Assembly (NCBI GenBank): GCA_963704075.1
Contig: CAVPGV010000002.1
Location: 1-64,000, forward strand
Source of the DNA: JADKAV01 sp963704075
Lineage (GTDB): Bacteria; Actinomycetota; Actinomycetes; S36-B12; UBA10799
Reading direction: 5' to 3'
Length of the DNA stretch: 64,000 nucleotides
Positions 1 through 9,217 of this stretch are shown piece after piece. The stretch's first letter is position 1, and each line of letters opens with the position of its first letter. The position numbers were made by a program, and so were the translations under genes. The notes under the pieces are model-generated. The model saw only the letters and a program-made list of their open reading frames with translations, made no database searches and was not told the DNA's origin.

Positions 1-448
1 GCACCGGTCCGTTGGGGAAGCGTCGAACGATCGCCATCCGTCCGGCAGCCGAGGCGTCAGTATCCAGTCGCTGCAGTTCCCCGGACCACCGACGGGCCTC
101 TTCAGCGGCCCAACGGAACGTGGATGCCCCACGAGCGGCCTCGGTGCGTGACCACATCAGCGGTTTGCCGTTCTCCGCGGTGATCAGTTGTGCGATCTCC
201 TCGGCCCGTGCGGCGATCTGGTTCGACACGTGCATGAGCGCGTCGGCGCGCGCAGCGGCGGTGGTTGCCATCGCCTGCGGTTGGACATCGACCGCAGCAG
301 CAACCGCTTCGTCGACGTCCGCAGCCGTCGGAAGTGCGTGCCGGGCCACCACATGCCCGTCGAACGGACTGTGTACCTCGTGGACCGACGCGCCCGAACG
401 CGGTTTGCCCGCCACCCAGAACGGTTTGACCTCGGTCATCGCGGACAT
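1..448 (-). CDS. Aldehyde dehydrogenase, N-terminal part (cut by window edge)
   Basis: The minus strand reads MSAMTEVKPFWVAGKPRS, then a typical NAD(P)-dependent aldehyde dehydrogenase N-terminus (substrate-loop region, HSPFDGHVVARH, followed by the AAD..EAVAAAV helix and ITAENGKPL). The catalytic cysteine region lies outside the window. The gene starts 16 bases after the gabT stop and in the same direction, so it probably oxidises the semialdehyde made by GabT (succinate semialdehyde). That role is inferred from position. An internal ATG three codons in (439) is an alternative start. The family is clear; substrate is uncertain. Confidence 0.8.
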   Translation of the reverse strand, partial: MSAMTEVKPFWVAGKPRSGASVHEVHSPFDGHVVARHALPTAADVDEAVAAAVDVQPQAMATTAAARADALMHVSNQIAARAEEIAQLITAENGKPLMWSRTEAARGASTFRWAAEEARRWSGELQRLDTDASAAGRMAIVRRFPNGPV

Positions 449-464
449 CCCGTCACGAGGGCGT

Positions 465-1803
465 TCACGCGCCCACCTCGGCAGCCAGCGCGTCAGCCAG
501 GACATCCAAGCCCTCCGAAAGTAGTTCGTCGCTGATCACCAGTGGCGGCAATAGGCGGATGACGTTGCCGAACGTGCCAGCGGTCAGAATCACCACGCCC
601 TCCTGGGTGCAGCGTGCGGCCAGCGCCTTGGGCAGGTCTGGCCGTGGTGTGAGGGTCCCGGGTTCGGCGAACTCGATCGCCACCATGGCGCCGCGTCCGC
701 GGACCTCGGCGATGACGTCGAACTTCTCGGCCAGTGCCTTGAGCCGGTCCATCATCAGGGCGCCCAGCTGCTGGGCACGCCCGGCCAGGTCCTGCTCCTC
801 CATGGTGGCGATGGCGCCGAGCGCCGCGGCACAAGCGACCGGGTTCCCGCCGTACGTTCCTCCGAGACCGCCGACGTGGACGCTGTCCATGATCGCCGCG
901 CGGCCGGTGACTGCGGCCAGCGGCATGCCACCCGCGATCCCCTTGGCTGTGGTGATCAGGTCGGGGACGACACCTTCGTGATCGCACGCGAACCACTCGC
1001 CGGTGCGGCAGAAGCCGGTCTGGATCTCGTCGGCGATGAACACCACTCCGTTGTCGGTGCACCATTGCGCCATCGCGGGCAGGAAGCCCGGAGCCGGGAC
1101 GATGAAGCCGCCCTCACCCTGGATCGGTTCGATGATCACGGCCGCGAGGTTCGTCGCACCCACTTCGGCCTCGATCCGGGCGATCGCCCGTTCGGCTGCC
1201 TGCGGGCCGTCCAGCTCGTCACGCAACGGATAGGAGGTCGGCACCCGGTAGACCTCGGAGGCGAACGGGCCGAACGAGTGCTTGTACGGCATGTTCTTTG
1301 CGGTCAGCGCCATGGTCAGATTGGTGCGCCCGTGATAGGCGTGCTCGACCGCCACGACCGCGTTGCGCCCGGTGTAGGCGCGAGCGACCTTGATCGCGTT
1401 CTCCACGGCTTCGGCGCCGGAGTTGAACAGCGCCGAGTGCTTGTCGTGGTCGCCCGGGGTGAGCCGGTTCAGGTGCTCGCAGACCTCGATGTACGGCTCA
1501 TAGCCCGCCACCATGAAGCACGTGTGGGTGAGCTTGTGGGCCTGCTCGGACATCTGTTCGACGACCTTGGGTGCAGCTGTTGCCGACGTTGACCACTGCG
1601 ATGCCGGCTCCGAGGTCGATGAAGGAGTTGCCGTCGACGTCGACGATCACGCCCCCACCGGCTCGGTCGGCGTAGATGGGCACGGCTGCCCCGAGCGCCG
1701 AGGACACCGCGGCCTTGCGCCGGTCAGCGAGAGCCTTGGAGTTCGGACCCGGTATCTCGGTGACGACTTCACGTTTCTGCGGCAGATCTGGACCGAAGTT
1801 CAT
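465..1803 (-). CDS. gabT: 4-aminobutyrate aminotransferase (GabT), one frameshift as read
   Basis: A class III PLP-dependent transaminase that moves the amino group of GABA to 2-oxoglutarate, giving succinate semialdehyde. Visible motifs are LFNSGAEAVENAIKVAR, IIEPIQGEGG, FIADEIQTGF and the PLP-lysine segment TTAKGIAGGMPLAAV. The N-terminal 75 or so residues (start MNFGPDLPQKREV at 1803, good GGAGG ribosome site) are in a different frame from the rest. One extra base near 1575 splits ...VVNVGNS from APKVVEQMSEQ. Removing it gives about 446 residues, the normal family length. The start overlaps the stop of the upstream saccharopine-dehydrogenase-like gene by ATGA. Either a sequencing error or a recent inactivation. 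Confidence 0.85.
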
Positions 1804-3014
1804 GATGTGCGCTCCTCCATCTTCCATTCCTGACCGTAGCCGTCCTTGAGTAGTTCGAGGAACGGTTCGCTGGGTAGCGCTTCCGGGCCCAGCACTCCGG
1901 CCCCGGACCAGGCACCGGTGGAGAGCAGTTCCAGCGCGACCACGGGGTTCATAGCGGTCTGCCAGACAACAGCCTGCGCCCCGTACTCCTGCATCGTCCA
2001 GTCGTTGTCGCTGACGTGGTAGAGGTACACCGCCCGTGGATTGCCGTCCTTGCCGGTACCGGTGACATACAGCCCGGCGCAGGTCTTGCCCGTCATCTTG
2101 TCGCCGAGAGTCAGCGGATCCGGCAGGCATGCGGCCACGACATCGCGCGGGCTGACCTCGTGGTGGCCGACCCGGACCTTCTCGGTGCGGTCGAGACCGA
2201 GCTTGCGCAGCGTCTTCAGGACCTCGATGAACTCATCGCCGAGGCCGAACTTGAACGTCACCTTCTTGGCGTCGACCCAGCGCGGCATGAGGAGCACTTC
2301 TTCGTGCTCGACGTTCACGCACTCGACCGGCCCGATGCCCTCGGGGAAGTCGAAGACCTCGGCGCCGCTGAACGGCTCTGTGGTGTACCAGCCCTTGTCC
2401 TTCTCCCAGATCACCGGCGGATTGAGACACTCCTCGATGACCGTCCAGATCGAGAACGAGGGCGCGAATTCGTAGCCGTGCACGACGATGTCCGAGGCGT
2501 CCCGCACGCCGAGTTCGTCGATCTCGCTGAACAGGTGATCCGCGGCGTAGCGCGCGAACACGTCGGCCAGACCCGGCTCGACGCCGATCCCCACCAGCGC
2601 GAGTCGCCCCTTCTCCTCCCACGCGTCAGCGAACGTGAACTGATCGTCGCCGAGTTTGATGCCGGTCAGTTCGTACGGCTTCTCGGGGTGTCTGCTCGAC
2701 AGGCTCATCGCGGTGTCGAGGTAGTCCGCCCCGGCCAGGAACGCGCCTTCGAAGATGCTCATGACGAAACGCGGGTCGACAACGTTGAGCACGTGGGTGA
2801 TCTGATGGCTGCGACAGGCTTGCGCCACCGCCTGTGCATCCGAGGCATCGAGTTCGATGGCGCTGAAACGGGGATCGCTGATGCGCTCGGCGAGCGTCCG
2901 GGCGCGCGAACCGTCGTAGTCCGCGATCACAATGCTCTCGTAGAAGTCGCGTCGGGCGGCGATGAGCGCGGCAGACGACCCGACGCCGCCGGCACCGATG
3001 ATGAGGATGCGCAT
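1800..3014 (-). CDS. Saccharopine dehydrogenase family oxidoreductase
   Basis: 404 residues. The start MRILIIGAGGVGSSAA at 3014 is preceded by GGGAG and opens directly with a Rossmann GxGxxG NAD(P) site. The ORF could be extended upstream, but nothing there looks coding. The LYS9/carboxynorspermidine-dehydrogenase-like body follows (HVLNVVDPRF, GADYLDTAM, GIGVEPGLADVFARYAADHL). It lies first in a unit with gabT and the partial aldehyde dehydrogenase (4-base overlap with gabT). That context suggests a reaction on a diamine, polyamine or lysine-derived imine. True saccharopine activity and carboxynor(homo)spermidine chemistry both fit the fold; the exact substrate cannot be read from sequence. 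Confidence 0.8.
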   Translation of the reverse strand: MRILIIGAGGVGSSAALIAARRDFYESIVIADYDGSRARTLAERISDPRFSAIELDASDAQAVAQACRSHQITHVLNVVDPRFVMSIFEGAFLAGADYLDTAMSLSSRHPEKPYELTGIKLGDDQFTFADAWEEKGRLALVGIGVEPGLADVFARYAADHLFSEIDELGVRDASDIVVHGYEFAPSFSIWTVIEECLNPPVIWEKDKGWYTTEPFSGAEVFDFPEGIGPVECVNVEHEEVLLMPRWVDAKKVTFKFGLGDEFIEVLKTLRKLGLDRTEKVRVGHHEVSPRDVVAACLPDPLTLGDKMTGKTCAGLYVTGTGKDGNPRAVYLYHVSDNDWTMQEYGAQAVVWQTAMNPVVALELLSTGAWSGAGVLGPEALPSEPFLELLKDGYGQEWKMEERTS

Positions 3015-3059
3015 GGAACTCCCTGGTTCGTGTCTGGCCGAGCGGCCACCTCCGACCAG

Positions 3060-3076
3060 GGTACGGTTTCCGTACC
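3060..3076. promoter_or_regulatory. Inverted repeat between divergent genes, candidate operator
   Basis: The sequence is GGTACGG-TTT-CCGTACC: perfect 7-base arms with a 3-base spacer. It lies between the minus-strand saccharopine-dehydrogenase-like gene (start 3014) and the plus-strand permease (start 3116), about 40 bases from each start. The position suits an operator shared by both promoters. The Lrp regulator at 6.3 kb is one candidate binder, but that is a guess. Confidence 0.5.
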
Positions 3077-3115
3077 GTTCCCCGCAATACACACGCGAAA
3101 CCGAAGGGGGCTATC

Positions 3116-4633
3116 GTGCCTGACGAGTTCGAACCGCAGATCGATGACTACCAGGGCAAAGGCCTCGAGTCCGACGCGGTCGGCCTGGTGGGCAGCGTCG
3201 TCATCGGCCTCGCGTCCACTGCCCCGGCCTTCTCCCTGGCGGCGACCATCGGCTGGCTGGCACTCGCGGTGGGCAACCAGTCGCTGGCCGTCATGTGGGT
3301 GGCCTTCATCCCCATGGCGATGGTCGCGCTGGCCTATCGGGAGTTGAACCGCGTTATTCCCGACTGCGGGACGACGTTCACCTGGGCGACCAAGGCGTTC
3401 GGCCCGCACGTCGGGTGGCTGGGCGGATGGGGACTGGCGGTCTCCGGCATCATCTTCGTGGCCAACGCCGCGGACATCGTGGGCATCTACACAGTGGAGT
3501 TGTTCGCACAGGTCACCGGGACCGACGCCGGACCGCTGCTGGACAACAAACTGCTCGTGATGGCGATCGCTCTGCTGTTCATCGCGGGTATGACGTGGAT
3601 CAACTACCGGGGCATCGAGGGCAGCGCCCGCATGCAGTACGTCCTGGTCACGATCCAGTTCGCCGTGCTGATCCTGGTGGCGGCGCTGGCCCTGTACGCG
3701 GTGTTCACCGGCAACGGGATGGAGGCGGCGAAGGAACCCGCGAAGACCTGGTTCAACCCCTTCGCGATCGGGGATTTCGAGGGGTTCGTCCAAGGCATCC
3801 TGCTGGCCATCTTCATCTACTGGGGCTGGGACACGGTCCTTGCGATCAATGAGGAGACCAAGGACAGCGAGAAGACCCCTGGCCGGGCCGCACTCATCAG
3901 CACGGTGCTGCTGCTGGGCATCTACCTGCTGTTCACCATGGCGATGATCGCCTACGCCGGCACTGGCCGCTCGGGGCTGGGCAATCCGAAGAACGCCGAC
4001 GACATCTTCACCGTGGTGGCAGAGCCCCTCCTCGGCACCTGGGGTGCGCCGGTCCTACTCGGCGTGGTCCTCATCAGTGCGGCGGCGTCCCTGCAGACCA
4101 CGATCATGCCGACTGCCCGCGGGACCCTGGCAATGGCCGTCTACAAAGCACTGCCGGCCCGCTTCGGCCAGATCAACCGCTACCAGGCGCCGTCGTTCTC
4201 GACCCTCATGATGGGCGTCGTCGGGGGATCGTTCTACGTCGGATTCAAACTCATCAGCGACAACATCCTGCAGGACACCATCTTGTCCATCGGGTTGGCG
4301 ATCGCGTTCTACTACGGGATCACCGCTTTCGCCGCCGCCTGGTACTTCCGCAAGGACGCGATGCTGAACGTGCGCGACTTCTTCGTGCTGTTCTTCTTCC
4401 CGCTGATCGGCGGGCTCGTACTCACCGCCGTCTTCTTCAAGAGCGCCTACGACATGCTCGATCCCGACTACGGCTACACAACCTTGTTCGGCGTCGGCGG
4501 GGTCTTCGTGATGGGCATCGGATCGTTGCTCATCGGGGTGCTGTTCATGTTCTGGTGGCAGGCCAAGGCCCCGCCGTTCTTCCGCGGCGAGACCCTGCAC
4601 CACGACACCCCGGTGCTGGTGCCGGAGGAGTAG
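3116..4633 (+). CDS. APC-superfamily amino acid/polyamine permease
   Basis: 505 residues, GTG start with AAGGGGG seven bases upstream. About 12 hydrophobic segments follow a short cytoplasmic N-terminus. The first contains GLVGSVVIGLASTAPAFSLA, the conserved APC TM1 (GxxxGSG-like helix break). The sequence resembles transporters of the PuuP/GABA-permease group. It is divergent from the gabT unit and convergent with the aldehyde dehydrogenase at 4710-6149, so it probably imports the substrate of this cluster (putrescine, GABA or a related amine). The substrate is inferred from neighbours only. Confidence 0.85.
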   Translation: MPDEFEPQIDDYQGKGLESDAVGLVGSVVIGLASTAPAFSLAATIGWLALAVGNQSLAVMWVAFIPMAMVALAYRELNRVIPDCGTTFTWATKAFGPHVGWLGGWGLAVSGIIFVANAADIVGIYTVELFAQVTGTDAGPLLDNKLLVMAIALLFIAGMTWINYRGIEGSARMQYVLVTIQFAVLILVAALALYAVFTGNGMEAAKEPAKTWFNPFAIGDFEGFVQGILLAIFIYWGWDTVLAINEETKDSEKTPGRAALISTVLLLGIYLLFTMAMIAYAGTGRSGLGNPKNADDIFTVVAEPLLGTWGAPVLLGVVLISAAASLQTTIMPTARGTLAMAVYKALPARFGQINRYQAPSFSTLMMGVVGGSFYVGFKLISDNILQDTILSIGLAIAFYYGITAFAAAWYFRKDAMLNVRDFFVLFFFPLIGGLVLTAVFFKSAYDMLDPDYGYTTLFGVGGVFVMGIGSLLIGVLFMFWWQAKAPPFFRGETLHHDTPVLVPEE

Positions 4634-4651
4634 TCATCGGGGGAAGGTTGA

Positions 4652-4682
4652 ATGAGATCGACGTCGTAGTGGTCGATCTCAT
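4652..4682. terminator. Bidirectional terminator hairpin
   Basis: Perfect 11-base arms ATGAGATCGAC and GTCGATCTCAT are separated by 9 bases. The hairpin lies between the stops of the convergent permease (4633) and aldehyde dehydrogenase (4710). There is no clear T run on either side. Confidence 0.6.
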
Positions 4683-4709
4683 CCAATCCTGCCCACAAAC
4701 CGCTCGCGC

Positions 4710-6149
4710 CTACTCCTCCAGAGAGCTCATCACGTGCTTGATGCGGGTGTAGTCCTCGAAGCCGTACATCGACAGGTCCTTGCCATAGCCGGACTGCTTG
4801 TACCCACCGTGCGGCATCTCGGCGACCAGCGGGATGTGCGTGTTGATCCACACCGTCCCGAAGTCCAGCGCTTTGGCCATCCGCAGTGCCCGGCCGTGGT
4901 TCTCGGTCCACACCGAACTGGCCAGCCCGTAATCGACGCCGTTGGCCCACTCGATCGCGTTGGCCTCGTCGGAGAACCGCTGCACCGTGACGACCGGACC
5001 GAAGATCTCGTTCTGGATCATCTCGTCGTCCTGCTGCAGGTCCACGACCACCGTGGGCTCGAGGAAGTACCCGCGGTCACCCTCACGGGAGCCGCCGTGC
5101 GCGACGTTCGCATGGCCGGGTTTGCGCTCAAGGAAGCCCATGACCTTCTCGAACTGCGCCAAGTTGTTCAGTGGCGGCACCAGGGCGTCCTCGTCGGTCG
5201 CGCCGCCGGCGTACGTGGTCGTCGTCTTGCGCGCCTCTTCCGCCAGCGCCGCCACGAAGTCGTCGTGGATGCCCGCCTGCGCCAGCACCCGGGTCGCCGC
5301 CGTGCAGTCCTGACCGGCGTTGAAGTAGCCGGCCACGGCCAGCCACTCCGCGGCCTTCACCGGGTCCGCGTCGTCGAACACCACGACCGGCGCTTTCCCG
5401 CCGAGTTCGAGGTGCACGCGCTTGACCATCTTGGAGGCCTCTTCTGCGACCTGCATACCCGCACGCACCGATCCGGTGATCGCGGCCATGTCCACCCCGG
5501 GATGCGCGACCAGCATGCGGCCGGTGTCACGATCCCCGGCGATCACATTGAAGACACCGGGGGGCAGGATCTCAGCCTCGGCGATCATCTGCGCCAGGCG
5601 GGCGGTCGAGACCGGGGTGGTGTCCGAGGGTTTGAGCACCACGGCGTTGCCCGCGGCGATGGCCGGAGCGAACTTCCAGACGCCCATCATCAGGGGGTAG
5701 TTCCACGGCGTGACCTGCGCGATGACCCCGACCGGCTCCCGGCGGATCATCGACGTGAAGCCCTCCATGTACTCACCGGCTGCGCGGCCCTCAAGCACAC
5801 GCGCGGCACCAGCGAAGAACCGGATCTGGTCGACCATCGGCGGGATCTCCTCGGCCATGGTCACGGGGATGGGTTTGCCGGTGTTCTCGGACTCCAGCGC
5901 GACGAGTTCGTCGGCGTTCTGCTCGATGAGGTCGGCGATCGCCAGCAAGGCCTTCTGCCGGACCGACGGGGTCACGTCTCGCCATTTCAGGTAGGCCCCA
6001 CGGGCGGCGGCCACGGCCGAGTCGACGTCGGCCTGGCCCGACACCGGCGCATGGCCGAAGACCTCTCCGCTGCTCGGATTGATCAGATCGAGTGCGGGCC
6101 CCTGGGCTGACGCCACCTGACCGTTGACGACGTTGTGTACTTCGCGCAT
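4710..6149 (-). CDS. Aldehyde dehydrogenase, probable gamma-aminobutyraldehyde dehydrogenase
   Basis: About 479 residues, full length for the ALDH superfamily. Conserved elements are QVTPWNYPLMM, the cofactor-binding KPSDTTPVS, the general-base segment ELGGKAP, the catalytic cysteine in FNAGQDCTAATR, and EIFGPVVTVQRF. The start MREVHNVVNGQ (6149) is favoured because GGGAGAAGGA sits just before it; an in-frame ATG at 6161 is possible. FNAGQDCTA and the cluster context (class III aminotransferase, GabT, permease) fit oxidation of 4-aminobutyraldehyde to GABA (PatD/PuuC-like). The specific substrate is inference. Confidence 0.85.
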   Translation of the reverse strand: MREVHNVVNGQVASAQGPALDLINPSSGEVFGHAPVSGQADVDSAVAAARGAYLKWRDVTPSVRQKALLAIADLIEQNADELVALESENTGKPIPVTMAEEIPPMVDQIRFFAGAARVLEGRAAGEYMEGFTSMIRREPVGVIAQVTPWNYPLMMGVWKFAPAIAAGNAVVLKPSDTTPVSTARLAQMIAEAEILPPGVFNVIAGDRDTGRMLVAHPGVDMAAITGSVRAGMQVAEEASKMVKRVHLELGGKAPVVVFDDADPVKAAEWLAVAGYFNAGQDCTAATRVLAQAGIHDDFVAALAEEARKTTTTYAGGATDEDALVPPLNNLAQFEKVMGFLERKPGHANVAHGGSREGDRGYFLEPTVVVDLQQDDEMIQNEIFGPVVTVQRFSDEANAIEWANGVDYGLASSVWTENHGRALRMAKALDFGTVWINTHIPLVAEMPHGGYKQSGYGKDLSMYGFEDYTRIKHVMSSLEE

Positions 6150-6301
6150 TCCTTCTCCCATCGACAGACCGCCAGCCTAACCGGCAACCTCAAGACGTGT
6201 CACGATTTCTTTGCCGGATCCACTACGGAATCAGCAGTTTGGCATAGATCGAAGTACGAAATACATTGCCTAGGCGGCGCTTCGTGGGTCAGAATCGCAG
6301 G

Positions 6302-6748
6302 GTGAACGAACTTGACGAGACCAACCGGGCCATCATCCGCCTGCTGCAGCTGGACGGTCGGCGCGCCTACGCGGACATGGCCAAGGAGGTCGGGCTGTCC
6401 GAAGCTGCCGTGCGGCAGCGAGTCCGACGACTGCTGGATTCAGAGGTGATCCAGATCGTCGCGGTGACCGATCAGATCCAGATGGGCTACCCACGGGCTG
6501 CGATGATCGCGATCAACGTGGACGGCGATGTGCAGGCCGCCGCCGAGAGGATCGCAGACATCGACGAGGTCGACTACTTGGTCTCCACCGCCGGCGGGAT
6601 CGACCTGCTGGCTGAGGTGTTCGCCAGCCACGACGAGCATCTGTACGAGTTGCTCAACCGGATCCGGGCCATCAAGGGCGTGCGCCAGGCACAGACCTAC
6701 ATGTACTTCAAAATCCACAAACAGACCTACCAATGGGGCGTCAAATGA
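6302..6748 (+). CDS. Lrp/AsnC-family transcriptional regulator
   Basis: 148 residues from the GTG at 6302 (VNELDETNRAIIRLLQLDG, the typical Lrp N-terminus). A longer start at 6266 would add twelve arginine-rich residues that do not belong to the family. It has an N-terminal winged HTH (YADMAKEVGLSEAAVRQRVRRL) and a C-terminal RAM ligand domain. Its stop overlaps the start of the aminotransferase by ATGA, so the two are translated together. It most likely senses an amino acid or amine and controls this cluster; divergent transcription from the aldehyde dehydrogenase at 6149 supports a local role. Confidence 0.85.
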   Translation: MNELDETNRAIIRLLQLDGRRAYADMAKEVGLSEAAVRQRVRRLLDSEVIQIVAVTDQIQMGYPRAAMIAINVDGDVQAAAERIADIDEVDYLVSTAGGIDLLAEVFASHDEHLYELLNRIRAIKGVRQAQTYMYFKIHKQTYQWGVK

Positions 6749-8142
6749 CGAGCACTCCACAACTGGTCACCGAATCCGGGGCCGATCCGCTGGCCGAGTC
6801 GGCCCGGCGCCATCTCTGGATGCACTTCACCCGGCATTCGGTCTACGGCCACGGCGAGCATGTGCCGGTGATCGTGCGCGGTGAGGGCCCGTACATCTGG
6901 GACGATCAGGGGCGCAAGTACTTCGACGGACTGTCGGGGCTGTTCACCGTGCAACTCGGGCACGGGCGCGAGGAGCTCGCGCAAGCCGCCGCGGAACAGG
7001 CCCGCACTCTGGCGCACTTCCCGATCTGGTCTTACGCACATCCAAAAGCGATCGAACTCGCCGAACGCCTGGCCAGTCTGGCACCCGGGGATCTCAACCG
7101 GGTCTTCTTCACCTCGGGAGGTGGGGAGGCCGTTGAATCGGCGTGGAAACTTGCCAAGCAGTACTACCAGCTCACCGGCAGGCCCAACAAGTACAAGGTC
7201 ATCAGTCGGGCCGTCGCCTACCACGGCACCCCGCAGGGCGCGTTGAGTATCACGGGCATCCCGGCGGCCAAGCACCCCTTCGAGCCGTTGGTCCCGGGTG
7301 CGATCAAGGTGCCGAACACCAACTTCTACCGCGCTGCTGAGCACGGCGATGACGAGATCGCGTTCGGCCGGTGGGCCGCCGACCAGATCGCGGTGGCCAT
7401 CGAACTCGAGGGACCCGACTCGGTGGCGGCCGTGTTCTTGGAGCCGGTGCAGAACTCCGGCGGGTGCTTCCCACCACCCCCGGGCTACCTGCAGCGGGTC
7501 CGCGAGATCTGCGACGAGTACGACGTCCTGTTCGTGGCCGACGAGACGATCACGTCGTTCGGGCGGATCGGCGACTACTTCGCGATGAAGCGCTTCGGCG
7601 TCGACCCGGACATCATCACGTGTGCCAAGGGGATGACATCGGGATACGCCCCTTCGGGTGCGATGATCGTGCACGACCGGCTCTTCGAGCCGTTCAGCAC
7701 CGGCAACAACACGTTCCTGCACGGCTACACCTGGGGCGGGCACCCGGTTGCCTCGGCCGTGGCGCTGGCGAACCTCGACCTCTTCGAGTCCGAGGGCGTC
7801 CTGGCGCACGTGCGCTCACGCGAGGACGACTTCCGGGCGACGCTGGAGAAACTGCTGGACCTGCCGATCGTGGGCGACGTGCGCGGTGCGGGCTACTTCT
7901 ACGGCATCGAACTGGTGAAGGACAAGACCACCAAGGAGACCTTCGACGCCGACGACTCCGAGCGACTGCTGCGGGGATTCCTGTCCAAGGCCTTGTTCGA
8001 CGCCGGGCTGTACTGCCGCGCCGACGACCGCGGCGATCCGGTCATCCAGGTCTCGCCGCCGCTGATCTGCGACCAGGCGCATTTCGACGAGATCGAGTCG
8101 ATCCTGCGCGATGTCCTGACGCAGGCCTGGTCGATTCTGTAG
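6745..8142 (+). CDS. Class III aminotransferase, probable putrescine/beta-alanine-pyruvate type
   Basis: 465 residues. The start ATG at 6745 is coupled to the Lrp gene (ATGA). PLP-fold markers are FFTSGGGEAVESAWKLA, VFLEPVQNSGG, FVADETITSFGR and the Schiff-base lysine in CAKGMTSGYAPSGA. The sequence belongs to the omega-transaminase group that includes SpuC (putrescine-pyruvate) and beta-alanine-pyruvate enzymes. With the neighbouring ALDH and GabT it can form putrescine to 4-aminobutyraldehyde to GABA to succinate semialdehyde. Pathway assignment rests on gene content; the amine actually used is unknown. Confidence 0.8.
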   Translation: MTSTPQLVTESGADPLAESARRHLWMHFTRHSVYGHGEHVPVIVRGEGPYIWDDQGRKYFDGLSGLFTVQLGHGREELAQAAAEQARTLAHFPIWSYAHPKAIELAERLASLAPGDLNRVFFTSGGGEAVESAWKLAKQYYQLTGRPNKYKVISRAVAYHGTPQGALSITGIPAAKHPFEPLVPGAIKVPNTNFYRAAEHGDDEIAFGRWAADQIAVAIELEGPDSVAAVFLEPVQNSGGCFPPPPGYLQRVREICDEYDVLFVADETITSFGRIGDYFAMKRFGVDPDIITCAKGMTSGYAPSGAMIVHDRLFEPFSTGNNTFLHGYTWGGHPVASAVALANLDLFESEGVLAHVRSREDDFRATLEKLLDLPIVGDVRGAGYFYGIELVKDKTTKETFDADDSERLLRGFLSKALFDAGLYCRADDRGDPVIQVSPPLICDQAHFDEIESILRDVLTQAWSIL

Positions 8143-8158
8143 GCGTCGCCCGACCGTT

Positions 8159-8590
8159 TCAGCCGTGGGCCGGGTACTTCGCCCGAGCCGCTTCCACGAC
8201 CGCGTCGAACTGCTCGCGCGAGAGGTTGCCGCCCTCGCGGCGCACCGCTTCGTGGGTGACGGCCAAGGGGCGGGCGATGTTGACCCACGACGGCCGGTGT
8301 TCGGAGTCCCACTCGCCGGACCCGATCAGGACCCAGTCGTCCTCGTCCGAGCGGTCCTTGCTGGACAGCAGGAAGCAGACCAGATCCCCCGGCTTGTCCA
8401 GCGCGCGACCCACGATCGCCAACGGCCGGTCCTTCCCCTGGCTGAGGTCCTCCTCGAAGGGAACCCACGCCCAGACGACCTCGCCGGGATCCGGTTCGTG
8501 ATCCAACTCGGGCGCGTATTCGGGAATCGCCGCGCCGCGGTAGTCGAAGGCCCCGCCACGGATCGGTCGAGGATCTGCGTCTTCTTGCAT
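8159..8590 (-). CDS. PemK/MazF-like protein without a visible antitoxin
   Basis: 143 residues. The core PGEVVWAWVPFEEDLSQGKDRP then LAIVGR matches the beta-barrel start of the PemK/MazF family found widely in actinomycetes (G-x-V-W...D...KDRP). A tryptophan-rich middle and the C-terminal tail AVRREGGNLSREQFDAVV follow. No antitoxin-like gene lies next to it. Instead it is translated right after the lipoprotein gene: the ribosome site AGGAG overlaps that gene's TAG stop, and the ATG is 5 bases on. Whether it has RNase activity or is a housekeeping relative cannot be judged here. Confidence 0.65.
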   Translation of the reverse strand: MQEDADPRPIRGGAFDYRGAAIPEYAPELDHEPDPGEVVWAWVPFEEDLSQGKDRPLAIVGRALDKPGDLVCFLLSSKDRSDEDDWVLIGSGEWDSEHRPSWVNIARPLAVTHEAVRREGGNLSREQFDAVVEAARAKYPAHG

Positions 8591-8595
8591 GTCTC

Positions 8596-9115
8596 CTACT
8601 TCGGGTCGATCAGTTCCAGTTTGACCTGAACGCTGACGGGGGTACCAGGGGCGCCGGTGCGCTGCCCCGAGAACTCTCCCCTACCTGCAAGGTTGTCATA
8701 CTCACCCGTGCCACCGATGATCTCGGTCTCACCGGAGTACGAGGATCCTCGGCCCTGATCGCCTGCCGTGGTCACCCCGGTGATACGAAGCCCGATGTCC
8801 CCCTCCGGGCGACTCGAGCGTCACGAAGCCCTCGAATGTCCCACTGCCCCTCACATAGTCACTGGCGACCAGCATCACGGCCTCGAACGTGTTGTCGAGG
8901 AAGTCCACGCGCGCGGCGTATTCGGCCAGACCGTAGGTCTTCTCCAACTCGGAGCCGACGGATCGGATCTTCTGATCCTGCAGAACGAACACCGATTCGA
9001 ACTGCTGGGTGCGCTTGGACACCGGCGCGCTGGGCGACGTCGACGGCGTATCGGTCGACGGTCCGGTGGTGCACGCTGCGAGAAGCAGCACCAGTAGCGC
9101 GACGACGACCCTCAT
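8596..9115 (-). CDS. Predicted lipoprotein with a beta-rich C-terminus, frameshifted as read
   Basis: The start at 9115 gives MRVVVALLVLLLAAC, a lipoprotein signal with lipobox cysteine, then a Ser/Thr/Pro linker and a domain containing SDYVRGSGTFEGFVTLE. At a run of five C (8799-8803) the frame shifts. Dropping one base restores ...DIGLRITGVTTAGDQG, GGTGEYDNLAGRGEFSGQ and a stop at 8596, about 172 residues in all. The G-T-G-x-Y/F...A-x-G-x-G pattern recalls allene-oxide-cyclase/dirigent-like barrels, but only loosely. The restored stop overlaps the ribosome site of the PemK-like gene, which supports the corrected frame. Function unknown. Confidence 0.65.
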
Positions 9116-9217
9116 CCTTCGAGACTGCCACGACCGGCTCGTCCCTGGCCACAAGGCCCATGTCATGTCGCAGCAACGAACAGCGCAGTGACATCGTCTG
9201 GTGCTGTGAGGTGGTGC

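Noticed and set aside
1560..1590. Programmed frameshift in gabT
   Set aside because: No slippery heptamer with downstream pseudoknot, and gabT is not known to use recoding; an indel is simpler.
2016..3347. Open frame covering the saccharopine-dehydrogenase gene and the permease start
   Set aside because: Antisense shadow; no domain, and it crosses a divergent promoter.
4734..6110. Long open frame (458 codons) on the strand opposite the aldehyde dehydrogenase
   Set aside because: It mirrors the conserved ALDH codons, has no family motif and is rich in Arg, His and Gly, as expected from a GC-rich antisense frame.
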